Assembly (NCBI GenBank): GCA_023412805.1
Contig: JAEZRM010000042.1
Location: forward strand, 79,941 to 143,940
Reading direction: 5' to 3'
Length of the DNA stretch: 64,000 nt
Source: Pseudomonadota bacterium
GTDB lineage: Bacteria > Pseudomonadota > Alphaproteobacteria > Rhizobiales > Hyphomicrobiaceae
Part shown: positions 62,990-64,000 of the stretch, piece by piece
Position numbering within the stretch: the stretch's first letter is position 1
Layout: every line of letters begins with the position of its first letter
Notes under the pieces: generated by a model
The model's input: only the letters and a program-made list of their open reading frames with translations
Told to the model about the DNA's origin: nothing
Database searches by the model: none
Position numbers and translations under genes: made by a program

Positions 62990-63953
62990 CGACGAAGCAC
63001 GCCTTCTGGTGGGTCGGGGATACAGCCTTGAGCTTCGGTCGCTCATGATGGCAGCGCTCGATAGCCGCGCGGCATCGAGGCGCAAACGCACAGCCAGGGG
63101 GAAGGCGCGCGAGATCGGGTGGCTGACCATCGATCGGAATGAGGCGTTGGGCAGTGTCGCCATCGAGCCGCGGAACTGATGTGAGCAATCCTAGGGTGTA
63201 GGGGTGTCGCGGCGATTTATAGAGCTCGCGCGCTGGAGCCGTTTCGACAATGCGTCCGCCGTACATCACGATGACGCGGTCGGCGTAGCGCGCGACAACA
63301 CCAAGATCGTGCGTGATCAGCATGAGCGCCGTGCCGGTCTCTTTCGTGATCTGCTTCAAAAGATCGAGAATCTGCGCCTGCACGGTGACATCGAGCGCTG
63401 TCGTCGGCTCATCGGCAATAATGAGGCTCGGCGCACAGCCAAGCGACATGGCGATCATGATCCGCTGACGCATGCCGCCCGAGTATTGATGCGGAAAGGA
63501 TGCGAGACGGCTCTGGGCATCCGGAATGCGCACACGCGAGATCAGCTCCGCTGCCTTCTGAAGGGCAGCGACCCATGGTGTGCGCCGATGCTCGTGGATC
63601 GGCTCCGCGACCTGAATGCCGACGGAGAGCGATGGGTTCAGTGAAGACATCGGCTCCTGGAAGATCATCGCGATCTTGTTGCCGCGAATGTCGCGAATGC
63701 TGGCGTTGTCCAGCTCCAGAAGATTACGTCCCTCGAAGATGACCTCGCCGCCCGCAATACGACCCGGCGGCGACTGGATCAGGCGCAGGATGGAGAGCGC
63801 CGTCACGCTCTTTCCAGAGCCGGACTCGCCGACGATCGCCACCGTCTCACCGCGACCAACGTCGAACGAAGCATCGTCAACGGCCGTCAGCTCGCCCCGA
63901 TCCGTGCGGAAGCGTGTCGTGAGGCCGCGAACCTGGAGTATCGGTGCGCTCAT
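62970..63953 (-). CDS. Oligopeptide-type ABC transporter ATPase OppD/DppD
   Basis: The 327-residue ATPase has Walker A GESGSGKS, signature YSGGMRQR, Walker B LIIADEPTTALD and the C-terminal extension LPPGCAFAPRCRAAIERC. It overlaps oppF downstream by 20 bases and begins within the last codons of the gene upstream. Confidence 0.92.
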   Translation of the reverse strand: MSAPILQVRGLTTRFRTDRGELTAVDDASFDVGRGETVAIVGESGSGKSVTALSILRLIQSPPGRIAGGEVIFEGRNLLELDNASIRDIRGNKIAMIFQEPMSSLNPSLSVGIQVAEPIHEHRRTPWVAALQKAAELISRVRIPDAQSRLASFPHQYSGGMRQRIMIAMSLGCAPSLIIADEPTTALDVTVQAQILDLLKQITKETGTALMLITHDLGVVARYADRVIVMYGGRIVETAPARELYKSPRHPYTLGLLTSVPRLDGDTAQRLIPIDGQPPDLARLPPGCAFAPRCRAAIERCHHERPKLKAVSPTHQKACFVDANLDP

Positions 63954-64000
63954 ACCGCCGGCGGCTCCTGCTCTGCGTCGGGCCGCGGTCGATCCCGCGG
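63950..64000 (-). CDS. 3' end of an upstream gene, probably the transporter permease (partial)
   Basis: The minus-strand frame entering from the right edge reads RDRPRPDAEQEPPAV and stops at 63950, overlapping the OppD start by four bases (ATGA). Gene order in opp/dpp operons suggests a DppC-type permease, but only 16 codons are visible. Confidence 0.4.
   Translation of the reverse strand, partial: PRDRPRPDAEQEPPAV

Overview
The window reads as a chromosomal segment of a GC-rich alphaproteobacterium, most likely of the order Hyphomicrobiales. The evidence is the lepB-rnc-era cluster with recO close by, HWE-family histidine kinases (one on a bacteriophytochrome), a DUF1285-MoxR-DUF58-DUF4159 cluster, and a tRNA-His gene that lacks the usual G-1. 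No phage, transposase, plasmid or CRISPR signature was seen.

Positions 1-7570 look eroded. The 3' end of a bacteriophytochrome HWE kinase is followed by a frameshifted SRAP (HMCES/YedK) remnant on the minus strand. Next come an unusual fusion of a GMC oxidoreductase to a Gfo/Idh/MocA-type module, a broken zinc-ribbon gene, an IclR effector domain without its DNA-binding part, an intact dehydrogenase E1-alpha gene, an E1-beta gene cut off after 49 codons, and a scrap resembling an E2 lipoyl domain. Positions 7571-8589 hold a small membrane-protein gene and an MgtC-family gene.

Positions 9007-22470 are mainly core genes: lepB, rnc, era, an ABC-2 exporter, a minus-strand pair of a secreted caspase-like protein and a lytic transglycosylase, Dps, a FAD oxidoreductase, a prephenate/arogenate dehydrogenase, recO, gabD and a class IV aminotransferase. 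Ahead of the prephenate dehydrogenase gene there is a strong promoter, a 16-residue leader peptide with two adjacent Tyr codons, and competing hairpins. This arrangement suggests tyrosine attenuation.

Positions 22730-35949 form a catabolic region: tauABC, an acetamidase/formamidase, two SDRs, an enoyl-CoA hydratase, a class III CoA-transferase, an amidase, a GMC dehydrogenase with a TfoX-like gene, an unknown protein and a carbamoylase-type hydrolase. It is rich in amide-bond hydrolases and acyl-CoA enzymes.

Positions 36078-44047 carry DUF1285 divergent from MoxR, DUF58, a BatA/DUF4159 protein and a large membrane protein. These are followed by a GT22 mannosyltransferase-like gene, purA, kup and tRNA-His. 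Positions 49644-56795 encode a three-gene signalling unit: a lone receiver, a receiver-HWE kinase, and an 1828-residue soluble hybrid kinase with eight near-identical 92-residue HAMP repeats. An ankyrin protein follows. The right end holds peptide-type ABC transporter ATPases (OppD, OppF and a fused DppD-DppF), with a Cys-motif protein of unknown function and a palindromic operator candidate between them.
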